From an uncultured Lachnospiraceae bacterium (lineage in GTDB: Bacteria > Bacillota > Clostridia > Lachnospirales > Lachnospiraceae): 64,000 bases of DNA. A program made the translations under genes and the position numbers. The notes beneath the pieces were generated by a model that saw only the letters and a list, made by a program, of their open reading frames with translations, ran no database searches and was not told where the DNA came from. The stretch lies in the NCBI GenBank assembly GCA_910583605.1, contig CAJTXN010000007.1, positions 78,423 through 142,422 of the forward strand, in the 5' to 3' direction. This document shows positions 25,564-32,839 of this stretch, in pieces (positions within the stretch are counted from its first letter, which is position 1; each line of letters begins with the position of its first letter).

Positions 25564-27375
25564 ATGAAAAAAATAAGGGTTAAGCTGGCAGTTATATTTC
25601 TATTTATTGTAATTTTGGGAATAATTTTGTTTTTATATTACTATAATAACAGAATTTATATTATGAAAGATAAAAATAGTTTTATTGAAGGAAACATTAT
25701 AGAAGGTTATTTATCCGAAGCGGAATGTATAAATATTAATAGTTTACTGAGAGAAAAGGTATATGAAGATGACGAATATTATGGCTTTAATGATAATAAA
25801 GAAAATGTGGATTTATATACTGCTAATACGTTTGTGAAAATTGCTGTAACGCTTCAAGATAATGATATGATTAATTTGCTCAACAGCAAATTGCAATTTC
25901 TGAGTAATGTGAATACAGATTCCATGAATATGTTAAATTTGATTTACTATGTTAATATTTGTGAAGCTTTGGATATTCATTATAATTTAGAACAGATATA
26001 TAATAATCTGCAAAAATATTATGATAATAATGACAGGCTCTTTTATTTAAATAGTGAAAATGACAGTATTAATATTAAAATTACAATAACAGCACTATGT
26101 TGTAATGCAATAAAAGACAATGAATTATTTAATATTTTTGATTTAAAAAAAGGAGTAATTACTGCATATGATCATTACACTTTTGAGACTTCCGGAACGT
26201 CTTCTTTATATAACTCGGGAGGTGATATTTTATATTGTCTGGATGTAATCGGTGAGGTAGACAAGATAGATTTACATAAACATAAATCATGGTTTGAATA
26301 TTGGAAAAATCAGTATGAAGTGATGAATATAGAAGATGTGGAAAGTCTGCTGCAATATTCGGAGTTTTTTAAAATTGCAAAAATATTTGATAAAGATTAT
26401 TCTAATCATAAATTAAAAAAGTCATATGATAGTATGAGTGATGGGTATCTTTCGGAAGAACTGGACTATTTTATGTTGATTAATTCTATAGAAAATATTG
26501 ATGTATATGATAATGCTGTTTTTAATTCGGTATTATTAGAAAATGTAGAAGAGCATATACGCCGGGGAAAATTGTTTGAGGCTAAGATTGATTTACAATC
26601 CACCCTGTATGGTATACTATTAGCCGATAAATCCGGTTTTCAATATAATAAAGAAAAACTGCAGAATTTTATCAATCAAAATTATCAGCTCATTGAAGAG
26701 AGCAGAGATACGCCGGAGATAACAAATTATTTATACTATACGATTATATTGGATCAGATAGCCAATAATTTCAATGTAAATTATAACAGTAATTTTATTC
26801 AGGAAAAGATTGATTTTGTATTAAAGAATATAAAATATGGTACTGAAAATGGAGCAGAAAGTATAGAGGAAACCAGAAAGATTCTGGAAATAATCATGGA
26901 TTTGCAAATACATAATGTTGATGTGCATATTACGGAAAAGCAGAGAAAAAAGATAAGTAAAGGTTTAAAGTCCTGTTGGAACCGGGAAGAACTAAAAAAT
27001 AGCTTTTTGATTACAGATATGTATATTATCAGTGATATTCTGAAGTTGGATATTGTAAAGCCGGATGATTTTATTCAGGTTCATAATCTGTTGTTATCCA
27101 ATGGCGGTAATAAGATGAAGAAAGACGAATTAATGGCAGCAGATATTTTTACTACATATAAATTTGAAGTTTGTCTGGAACGGATGAATGATTATACCTG
27201 TCTGGAAGATAAAAAACAATTTGCGGAATCACTGAAAATAAAAGAGGGAATTTACTGTTTATATGATGATTCTGAAGATATGCTGGTAGAGCTGGCATCG
27301 GTTTTATATGGAAATACGATTTGCAAAAGGGAAATTGGAGGGGATAAGTTTGATTTCAATAAATCATATCAGTAA
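25564..27375 (+). CDS. Large N-terminally anchored extracytoplasmic protein, unknown
   Basis: 603 residues, strongly AT-rich codons unlike the flanking genes. One membrane helix (about residues 8-26, LAVIFLFIVILGIILFLYY), then an all-helical outside domain. Recurrent patterns such as DLQSTLYGILLADKSG and GGDILYCLDVIGE resemble the helical-hairpin repeats of alpha/alpha toroids (prenyltransferase or terpene-cyclase fold), but no catalytic motif is seen. In bacteriocin-type loci a large membrane protein beside a peptide and an ABC transporter is common, and an immunity or maturation role is possible. The ABC remnant starts inside its 3' end. Confidence 0.6.
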   Translation: MKKIRVKLAVIFLFIVILGIILFLYYYNNRIYIMKDKNSFIEGNIIEGYLSEAECININSLLREKVYEDDEYYGFNDNKENVDLYTANTFVKIAVTLQDNDMINLLNSKLQFLSNVNTDSMNMLNLIYYVNICEALDIHYNLEQIYNNLQKYYDNNDRLFYLNSENDSINIKITITALCCNAIKDNELFNIFDLKKGVITAYDHYTFETSGTSSLYNSGGDILYCLDVIGEVDKIDLHKHKSWFEYWKNQYEVMNIEDVESLLQYSEFFKIAKIFDKDYSNHKLKKSYDSMSDGYLSEELDYFMLINSIENIDVYDNAVFNSVLLENVEEHIRRGKLFEAKIDLQSTLYGILLADKSGFQYNKEKLQNFINQNYQLIEESRDTPEITNYLYYTIILDQIANNFNVNYNSNFIQEKIDFVLKNIKYGTENGAESIEETRKILEIIMDLQIHNVDVHITEKQRKKISKGLKSCWNREELKNSFLITDMYIISDILKLDIVKPDDFIQVHNLLLSNGGNKMKKDELMAADIFTTYKFEVCLERMNDYTCLEDKKQFAESLKIKEGIYCLYDDSEDMLVELASVLYGNTICKREIGGDKFDFNKSYQ

Positions 27376-27856
27376 AAAATATGGAAATAAAACAATTATA
27401 AATAATTTAAGCCTGACAATTTATGAAGGGGAAATTACTTTTATAGTGGGCAGTTCCGGAGCAGGAAAGTCGACGCTTTTAAATTTGATTGGCGGACTGG
27501 ATATGGTCAGCTCCGGAGAAATACTTTATAATGGGAAAAATATATCGGTAATGGAAAGGCAGAAGGAAATCGGAATCATAAAAAATCTGGGGGCCGGTGA
27601 CCGGAATGTTTTTCTGACTTTATGGTTTGATATTGCAGTAATATCCGGGGGAGCAATGATACTGTCTCTGTTGATTACAAAAATATTTATGTTGATTTTG
27701 CCGGATATTCTGGCGGATATTGCATTTATTGTATATACTTATCCGATTAAGTATCTGCTTCTGACCGGAGTTTTGTTTATGGCAGTTATAACGGTATATA
27801 CAATACTGGGGATGAAGAAACTGGTGAAAAAGATGCCGGCATTGTTATTAAAATAG
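27350..27856 (+). pseudogene. In-frame chimera: ABC ATPase N-terminus fused to an FtsX-type permease C-terminus
   Basis: 168 residues from TTG 27350 (GGAGGGG upstream). Residues 1-66 are a MacB/LolD-type ATPase start with an intact Walker A (GSSGAGKST). The signature motif, Walker B and switch His are all missing. From about residue 67 (RQKEIGIIKNLGAG) the chain is the last part of an FtsX-type permease with three membrane helices (about residues 82-107, 112-128 and 135-155). The simplest explanation is a large in-frame deletion inside an ATPase-permease fusion or between two adjacent genes. It cannot hydrolyse ATP as built, so it is probably non-functional. Confidence 0.75.
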
Positions 27857-27873
27857 TTTTTTGAAAAAAGTTA

Positions 27874-27902
27874 TTGACAATTATCTACACTTCATTTATA
27901 AT
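27874..27902 (+). promoter_or_regulatory. Consensus promoter of the tRNA cluster
   Basis: TTGACA (27874-27879), exactly 17 bases, TATAAT (27897-27902); a full consensus sigma-A promoter 41 bases before tRNA-Pro. Confidence 0.9.
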
Positions 27903-27942
27903 AACACTTGCGTTGTTAAGAACGGCTAAATTCATCAGACAA

Positions 27943-28017
27943 CGGGGTGTGGCTCAGCTTGGCTAGAGCGCCTGATTTGGGATCAGGAGGTCGCAGGTTC
28001 GAATCCTGTCACCCCGA
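27943..28017 (+). tRNA. tRNA-Pro, anticodon TGG
   Basis: Acceptor stem CGGGGTG/CACCCCG, anticodon stem CCTGA/TCAGG around TTTGGGA, T arm GGTTCGAATCC. First gene of a five-tRNA cluster. Confidence 0.96.
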
Positions 28018-28023
28018 CTTTAA

Positions 28024-28094
28024 GCGGGTGTAGTTCAATGGTAGAACACTAGCCTTCCAAGCTAGATACGTGGGTTCGATTCCCATCACCCGCT
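28024..28094 (+). tRNA. tRNA-Gly, anticodon TCC
   Basis: Acceptor stem GCGGGTG/CACCCGC, anticodon stem CTAGC/GCTAG around CTTCCAA, T arm GGGTTCGATTCCC. Confidence 0.96.
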
Positions 28095-28151
28095 TTTACA
28101 TTGAAAAAATGAAATATTTTATCAATTGTAAGTTACTCATTTAGTATTTAC

Positions 28152-28225
<74 letters not shown>

Positions 28226-28256
28226 TTTTTCTGGAAATGATATCCGGGAGAGTTAT

Positions 28257-28331
28257 GGTGGGTATAGCGCAGTTGGTTAGCGCGCCAGATTGTGGCTCTG
28301 GAGGCCAAGGGTTCGAATCCCTTTATCCACC
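28257..28331 (+). tRNA. tRNA-His, anticodon GTG
   Basis: Acceptor stem GTGGGTA/TATCCAC with the extra G at position -1 and C73 that mark tRNA-His. The anticodon stem CCAGA/TCTGG surrounds TTGTGGC. Confidence 0.95.
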
Positions 28332-28334
28332 CTT

Positions 28335-28379
28335 TAGTTAGGAAGTACTATGAGGAATAGTAGTTACTAACTTTTTTTA
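28335..28379 (+). terminator. Terminator inside the tRNA cluster
   Basis: AGTTAG and CTAACT close an imperfect stem whose inner arms are AGTACTAT and ATAGTAGT, followed by a run of seven T. It probably separates the first four tRNAs from tRNA-Gln. Confidence 0.7.
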
Positions 28380-28402
28380 TTTCATTAGGAAGATTTATAT
28401 AG

Positions 28403-28475
28403 TGGGCTATCGCCAAGCGGTAAGGCACAGGACTTTGACTCCTGCATTACGTTGGTTCGAATCCAACTAGCCCAG
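28403..28475 (+). tRNA. tRNA-Gln, anticodon TTG
   Basis: Acceptor stem TGGGCTA/TAGCCCA, anticodon stem CAGGA/TCCTG around CTTTGAC, T arm TTGGTTCGAATCCAA. Second Gln isoacceptor of the window. Confidence 0.95.
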
Positions 28476-28479
28476 TTTG

Positions 28480-28522
28480 AAAAACTACCCTCAGAGACGT
28501 ATGGCTTGAGGATAGTTTTTTT
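28480..28522 (+). terminator. Terminator after tRNA-Gln(TTG)
   Basis: AAACTA-CCCTCA pairs with TTGAGG-ATAGTTT, followed by T7. Confidence 0.75.
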
Positions 28523-28586
28523 GTTCTGAAAGGTATAAGTTAACGGAAATATCAGAAACTATTTTATGTACAGCGGAGGTAAAACC

Positions 28587-29150
28587 ATGTTAAAAGTGGT
28601 GGATTCAGACAGCTTTATGAATGAAATCAAACAATTATACGATACGGCATTTCCAAGAGAAGAAAGGTATCTGGATTTTGAGCCGGCCGTAAAGCAGATA
28701 GAGGCAGCAAATTCCGGTGAAAAACGTGGTGAATTGGTTGCTTTTGGCGAGGATAACGGGGAAACAGCCGGTTTTGTCGGATTTGTAATGGTATTGTTTT
28801 GTGGCAATATAGCTCATTTATACTATTTTGCCATACATGAGAACCTGCGGGGCCGGAAGTATGGGGAACAGGCGTTGAATCTGCTCAAAGAGCGGTATAA
28901 AGACAGAACCATCTGGCTGGGTGTGGAATTACCGGATGAAAATGCAGAAAATCAACAGCAGCGGCTGAGGAGGAAACAATTTTATTACAGAAACGGTTTC
29001 CGGGATACCGATGTATCGGGAGAAAAAAACGGCTGTATGCTGCAGATGATGTCAACAGACGGAATGATTGACCCTGATACACTGGTTCGGCTGGATAAAA
29101 TGATAGATGAAATGGTTGCTGAGGGCCGCAGGCAACAGTTAAACGCTTGA
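28587..29150 (+). CDS. GNAT-family acetyltransferase
   Basis: 187 residues. The acetyl-CoA-binding region is visible as YYFAIHENLRGRKYGEQALNLL (RGRKYG loop, near residues 78-99), followed by QFYYRNGFRDT. Substrate unknown. The start at 28587 follows AGCGGAGG; an in-frame ATG at 28566 lacks a binding site. Confidence 0.85.
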   Translation: MLKVVDSDSFMNEIKQLYDTAFPREERYLDFEPAVKQIEAANSGEKRGELVAFGEDNGETAGFVGFVMVLFCGNIAHLYYFAIHENLRGRKYGEQALNLLKERYKDRTIWLGVELPDENAENQQQRLRRKQFYYRNGFRDTDVSGEKNGCMLQMMSTDGMIDPDTLVRLDKMIDEMVAEGRRQQLNA

Positions 29151-29241
29151 CAAAATACAGGCAATTGCAAAATTTCTGGACTGCTGCTCTGAGTTTGCAG
29201 TCATCGGCATTGATGAAATAAAAAGAAAGGATAAATGAAAA

Positions 29242-29556
29242 ATGGTAAAGCATATAATTTTATGGAAAATAGCCGATGGAAAATCGGAAGAAGAGAAAAA
29301 GAAGATTAAAGAAGGTGTAAAGTCCGGGCTGGAAGGATTGAAAGGCAGGATTCCGGGACTGTTGGATATCCGGGTACAGATTGATTCGCTGGCTTCTTCC
29401 AATGCGGATATAATGCTGGATTCTTCTTTTGAGAATGAAGAAGCACTGAAGGAATATGCCGTACATCCGGAACATGTGAAAGTAGCGGATAATAATGTAC
29501 GGCCGTTTATGGATGTCAGAATGTGTATGGATTATGAAAGCAGAGGTGGTGTATAA
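29242..29556 (+). CDS. Dabb-family (stress-responsive alpha/beta barrel) protein
   Basis: 104 residues, the usual size of single-domain dimeric alpha/beta-barrel proteins. It begins MVKHIILWKIADGKSEEEKK and holds ELK-like helix, DIRVQIDS strand and YAVHPEHVKVADNNVRPFM, all typical of the Dabb fold. Function is not known for most members. One base separates it from pepD, so the two are co-transcribed. Confidence 0.85.
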   Translation: MVKHIILWKIADGKSEEEKKKIKEGVKSGLEGLKGRIPGLLDIRVQIDSLASSNADIMLDSSFENEEALKEYAVHPEHVKVADNNVRPFMDVRMCMDYESRGGV

Positions 29557-29557
29557 A

Positions 29558-31054
29558 ATGTCAGTGTTAGACGGTATAAAGCCGGAAGCTGTATTCCGGT
29601 ATTTTGAGGCAATCTGTGGTATTCCCCATGGCTCCTCCAATACAAAGGGGCTCAGTGATTATTGTGCCGGATTTGCAAGGGAACATAAGCTGAAATATAT
29701 TCAGGATTCCCATAATAATATAATAATCTTTAAAGATGGGACGCCGGGATATGAGAATTCCTGTCCGGTTATCCTGCAGGGGCATTTGGATATGGTCTGT
29801 GAAAAATCACAGGACTGTGAGATTGATTTTAAAACAGAGGCTTTGCGGTTAAAGGTTGAAAACGGTATGATTTCCGCCCGGGGAACCACATTAGGAGGAG
29901 ATGACGGAATCGCCGTAGCATATGGTCTTGCATTATTGGAATCCCGGGATATTCCTCATCCGCCCCTTGAGGTGGTTTTTACCTCAGATGAGGAAATCGG
30001 TATGCTGGGAGCGGCAGCCATAGACTGTACGGAATTAAAGTCAAAAATAATGTTAAATCTGGATTCGGAAGAAGAGGGATATCTGCTGGTAAGCTGTGCG
30101 GGCGGCGTTACGGCTGCCTGTCATATTCCGCTGGATTATATGGTGGATAAGTCCAATGAGATTTCCAAAGAAAATGCACCGGGAATTCTGCTGGAATTAA
30201 GGGTCGGTGGATTAAACGGAGGTCATTCCGGCGTTGAGATTGATAAGGGACGGGCAAATGCCAATCAGGTATTGGGGCGTATCTTATTTGCAATAAAAGA
30301 GAAGATGAAATTCGGCCTGATGGAGGTAAACGGAGGGTTAAAAGATAATGCCATTCCACGGGAAGCTGCTGCTAAGCTTATGATAGCCGACAGAAACTGG
30401 GATGAATTTCAGGAATTGATTTCGGAATATAATAAAATACTTGCCAATGAATATAGGAATACGGACAAAGATATTCATTTAACGGTCCGGCAGGCCTCCT
30501 GTGATATGGAACATAACATGGAAAATACCCGTATCATGTCCTATGAATGTATGTTTAGGGTAATCACGGCTCTGGTAAATCTTCCGGGGGGCATACAAAA
30601 GATGAGCCATGATATTGATGGTCTGGTGCAGACGTCGTTAAATATGGGAATTCTTGCTACCAGGGATGATGAGGTGGTTCTGAGTTTTTCGGTCAGGAGC
30701 AGTTTGGGAAGCGAAAAAGAAGAACTGGTTGCAAAACTTCGCTGTTTAACGGAATCTCTGGGCGGTTATGTGAGCTGTACCGGTGATTATCCGGCATGGG
30801 AATTCAGGCAGAATTCGGAACTGCGGAAACTGATGTCGGAAATTTATGAAGAACAGACCGGAAGAAAACCGGTAATTCAGGCTCTGCATGCCGGCGTGGA
30901 GTGCGGTTTGTTTGCGGATAAGATTCCGGATTTGGATTGTGTTTCTTTCGGTCCGGATATAAAAGACATTCATACTCCGGCAGAATGCATGGATATAGCC
31001 AGTGTGGAACGCACCTGGAATTTTCTGCTAGAGATTTTGAAACGGTTAAAATAA
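29558..31054 (+). CDS. pepD: Aminoacyl-histidine dipeptidase (PepD, M20 family)
   Basis: 498 residues. It hydrolyses Xaa-His and other dipeptides in the cytoplasm using two zinc ions. Metal-site motifs: LQGHLDMVCEK, TTLGGDDGIAVAYGL and TSDEEIGMLGAAA (catalytic Glu), with a lid domain in the middle and HAGVECGLFADKIP near the end. Start ATG 29558 follows AGAGGTGG. An earlier in-frame ATG at 29495 lies inside the Dabb gene and is rejected. Confidence 0.94.
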   Translation: MSVLDGIKPEAVFRYFEAICGIPHGSSNTKGLSDYCAGFAREHKLKYIQDSHNNIIIFKDGTPGYENSCPVILQGHLDMVCEKSQDCEIDFKTEALRLKVENGMISARGTTLGGDDGIAVAYGLALLESRDIPHPPLEVVFTSDEEIGMLGAAAIDCTELKSKIMLNLDSEEEGYLLVSCAGGVTAACHIPLDYMVDKSNEISKENAPGILLELRVGGLNGGHSGVEIDKGRANANQVLGRILFAIKEKMKFGLMEVNGGLKDNAIPREAAAKLMIADRNWDEFQELISEYNKILANEYRNTDKDIHLTVRQASCDMEHNMENTRIMSYECMFRVITALVNLPGGIQKMSHDIDGLVQTSLNMGILATRDDEVVLSFSVRSSLGSEKEELVAKLRCLTESLGGYVSCTGDYPAWEFRQNSELRKLMSEIYEEQTGRKPVIQALHAGVECGLFADKIPDLDCVSFGPDIKDIHTPAECMDIASVERTWNFLLEILKRLK

Positions 31055-31090
31055 ATATATAGCTTTATAAAATTAAAAGTCATAAAAACC

Positions 31091-31118
31091 TTGACAAATA
31101 AAATCAAAGTTATATAAT
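31091..31118 (+). promoter_or_regulatory. Promoter overlapping a long palindrome, ahead of the hemolysin III-type gene
   Basis: TTGACA (31091-31096), 16 bases, TATAAT (31113-31118). The -10 box lies within the left arm of the 23-bp inverted repeat, and the predicted start (about 31125) lies at its centre. Confidence 0.7.
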
Positions 31119-31152
31119 GTAGTTATCAAAACTACATTATATAACTTTGATT
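31102..31152. repeat. Perfect 23-bp inverted repeat over a promoter
   Basis: Left arm 31102-31124, a five-base loop (ATCAA) and right arm 31130-31152, with no mismatches. The core is TTATATAATGTAGTT. It could be a repressor operator or, if transcribed, a very stable leader stem. There is no T-run on the plus side, so a terminator is less likely. Confidence 0.9.
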
Positions 31153-31244
31153 AATATATAACGAAAATGTGAATATAATGCATATTGATACAGTATCCCG
31201 GTAACGAAAAAGCAGAGTTATGTTTTGTAAAAGGAGGAATCTGC

Positions 31245-31934
31245 ATGGATTATTCATATGGACTGCATGAAAACAAGGTTGGAAAATTACAGAGAATATC
31301 AATACCGAAATATACATTGGGAGAAGAACTGATCAGCGCTGTTTCCCACGGAATTGGAGCCGGACTGGGAGTTGCGGCGTTATGTCTTTGTCTGGTGAAA
31401 ACATATGTACATGGGGATATATGGGGCAATGTCAGCAGTTGGTTTTTCGGAATTTCGCTGATCGTTTTATACAGTATGTCATGTATTTATCATGGACTGA
31501 AACCGAATAATGCCAAGCGGGTGATGAGGATTTTTGACCACTGTACGATATTTTTATTGATTGCGGGAACCTATACTCCCTTTACAATGGTGGCATTGAG
31601 AGGTACGGTGGGCTGGCCGCTGTTTGCAGTTGTCTGGGGAGCGGCAGTTATAGGGATCATATTAAATGCCATTGACATGGAGCGGTTTAAGACCATATCC
31701 ATGGTATGCTATCTGGCTATGGGCTGGGTGATCATATTCGCATTTAAGCCACTGTGTGCGGCTGTTCCGAGAGCGGGAATACAGCTTCTGGTGGCAGGCG
31801 GCATTGCATATACACTGGGAGCCGTTGTATATGGGATTGGAAGCAGGGTAAAATATATGCATTCCATCTGGCATTTCTTCGTACTGGCCGGAAGTATACT
31901 ACATTTCTTTTCTATTTACTTATATGTATTATAA
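31245..31934 (+). CDS. Hemolysin III/YqfA-family (PAQR-related) membrane protein
   Basis: 229 residues with seven predicted membrane helices. Family motifs are present: ELISAVSHGIGAGLG, SMSCIYHGL, DHCTIFLLIAGTYTPF and the C-terminal SIWHFFVLAGSILHFFSIY. The conserved His and Asp form a putative metal site. The physiological role is unclear despite the name; a membrane hydrolase or lipid-homeostasis role has been proposed for the superfamily. The start follows AAGGAGG. Terminator at 31959-31997. Confidence 0.92.
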   Translation: MDYSYGLHENKVGKLQRISIPKYTLGEELISAVSHGIGAGLGVAALCLCLVKTYVHGDIWGNVSSWFFGISLIVLYSMSCIYHGLKPNNAKRVMRIFDHCTIFLLIAGTYTPFTMVALRGTVGWPLFAVVWGAAVIGIILNAIDMERFKTISMVCYLAMGWVIIFAFKPLCAAVPRAGIQLLVAGGIAYTLGAVVYGIGSRVKYMHSIWHFFVLAGSILHFFSIYLYVL

Positions 31935-31958
31935 ATGTTGGTCAGTGATTAACCATAA

Positions 31959-31997
31959 ACGCCGGAAATTGTGAAAAGATTTCCGGTGTTTTTTTTT
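31959..31997 (+). terminator. Intrinsic terminator
   Basis: ACGCCGGAAA (31959-31968) pairs with TTTCCGGTGT (31980-31989, one G-T), followed by eight T. Confidence 0.85.
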
Positions 31998-32005
31998 AAA
32001 AGGTA

Positions 32006-32014
32006 TGATATAAT
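32006..32014 (+). promoter_or_regulatory. Extended -10 promoter element of the PAP2 gene
   Basis: TGATATAAT (TG at 32006-32007, TATAAT at 32009-32014). Predicted start about 32021, only a few bases before the first ATG at 32024. Confidence 0.55.
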
Positions 32015-32023
32015 CTGCATTAT

Positions 32024-32548
32024 ATGATAAAAAGAAAGAAGTTGGGTAGGATGTACCGGGACAGGTATAATAAATTGAGCGGCTGGATTCGAAGGAAGCC
32101 ATACAGATATAAACTGTTTTTGATATTATATAAAACGCTGCCTTTATTGGTGATGGGAACATACGGCGTTATGATATTTTATGGTATATATAAATTAAAC
32201 AGAGAACAGTGGATTCGGATCATTGCGGTTCCGGCCGTTACATTCCTGGTGGTTACCGTATTTCGGAAACTGATCAATGAAAAACGGCCGTATGAAGCAT
32301 ATGATATTCAGCCGCTGGTATATAAATCCAAACAGGGTGAGTCCTTTCCAAGCCGTCATATGGTTTCTGTGGTTATCATAGCCATGGCAGGATTTTATAT
32401 CAGCGTCCTGCTGGGAAGTCTGCTGCTACTGTTCAGTGTGCTGATCGGAATTCTTCGCCCGGCAGCGGGTGTGCATTATGTGAGGGATATTTTAGGAGGT
32501 TTTTTCTTTTCTCTGATTATGGGAATTATCGGGTTTTATATTATATAA
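32024..32548 (+). CDS. PAP2-family phosphatase
   Basis: 174 residues with four to five membrane helices. The three phosphatase motifs are present with one variation: KLINEKRPYE (KxxxxxxRP), SFPSRHMVS (PSRH where PSGH is usual) and RPAAGVHYVRDILGG (His and Asp of motif 3). Likely a membrane lipid-phosphate phosphatase, for example on undecaprenyl or phosphatidyl phosphates. Start is uncertain: ATG 32024 has no binding site and would give a nearly leaderless mRNA; ATG 32051 follows GTTGGGTAGG directly. Confidence 0.85.
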   Translation: MIKRKKLGRMYRDRYNKLSGWIRRKPYRYKLFLILYKTLPLLVMGTYGVMIFYGIYKLNREQWIRIIAVPAVTFLVVTVFRKLINEKRPYEAYDIQPLVYKSKQGESFPSRHMVSVVIIAMAGFYISVLLGSLLLLFSVLIGILRPAAGVHYVRDILGGFFFSLIMGIIGFYII

Positions 32549-32559
32549 TTTTGTTTTAC

Positions 32560-32588
32560 AAAAAAACCACCGCAAAAACTACGGTAGT
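32560..32588 (-). terminator. Terminator of tRNA-Leu
   Basis: On the minus strand ACTACCG pairs with CGGTGGT and is followed by T6. Confidence 0.65.
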
Positions 32589-32598
32589 TTCGTTATAA

Positions 32599-32678
32599 TG
32601 CGGATGACAGGAATCGAACCTGCATGGTCTCCCGCTAGATCCTAAGTCTAGTGCGTCTGCCAGTTCCGCCACATCCGC
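32599..32678 (-). tRNA. tRNA-Leu, anticodon TAG
   Basis: On the minus strand: acceptor GCGGATG/CATCCGC, anticodon stem CTAGA/TCTAG around CTTAGGA, a class II variable arm, and T arm CAGGTTCGATTCCTG. Confidence 0.93.
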
Positions 32679-32700
32679 CTGTGTAAATACTGACTTGATA

Positions 32701-32729
32701 ATATTATCATAAAGATATTTTAACGTCAA
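32701..32729 (-). promoter_or_regulatory. Promoter of tRNA-Leu
   Basis: On the minus strand TTGACG (32729-32724), 17 bases, TAATAT (32706-32701). Confidence 0.65.
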
Positions 32730-32759
32730 GTTTTTTCTATGGCTTTTCCGTAATTTACA

Positions 32760-32788
32760 TTGGCAATTCCGAAAAATTCGGCTATAAT
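32760..32788 (+). promoter_or_regulatory. Promoter of ktrB with a palindromic spacer
   Basis: TTGGCA (32760-32765), 17 bases, TATAAT (32783-32788). The spacer contains CCGAA-AAA-TTCGG (32769-32781), a possible operator. Confidence 0.7.
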
Positions 32789-32839
32789 AATATACTATAT
32801 TCATATAATAAAAAAGAAAAAATTTGAGAGAGGCTATAT

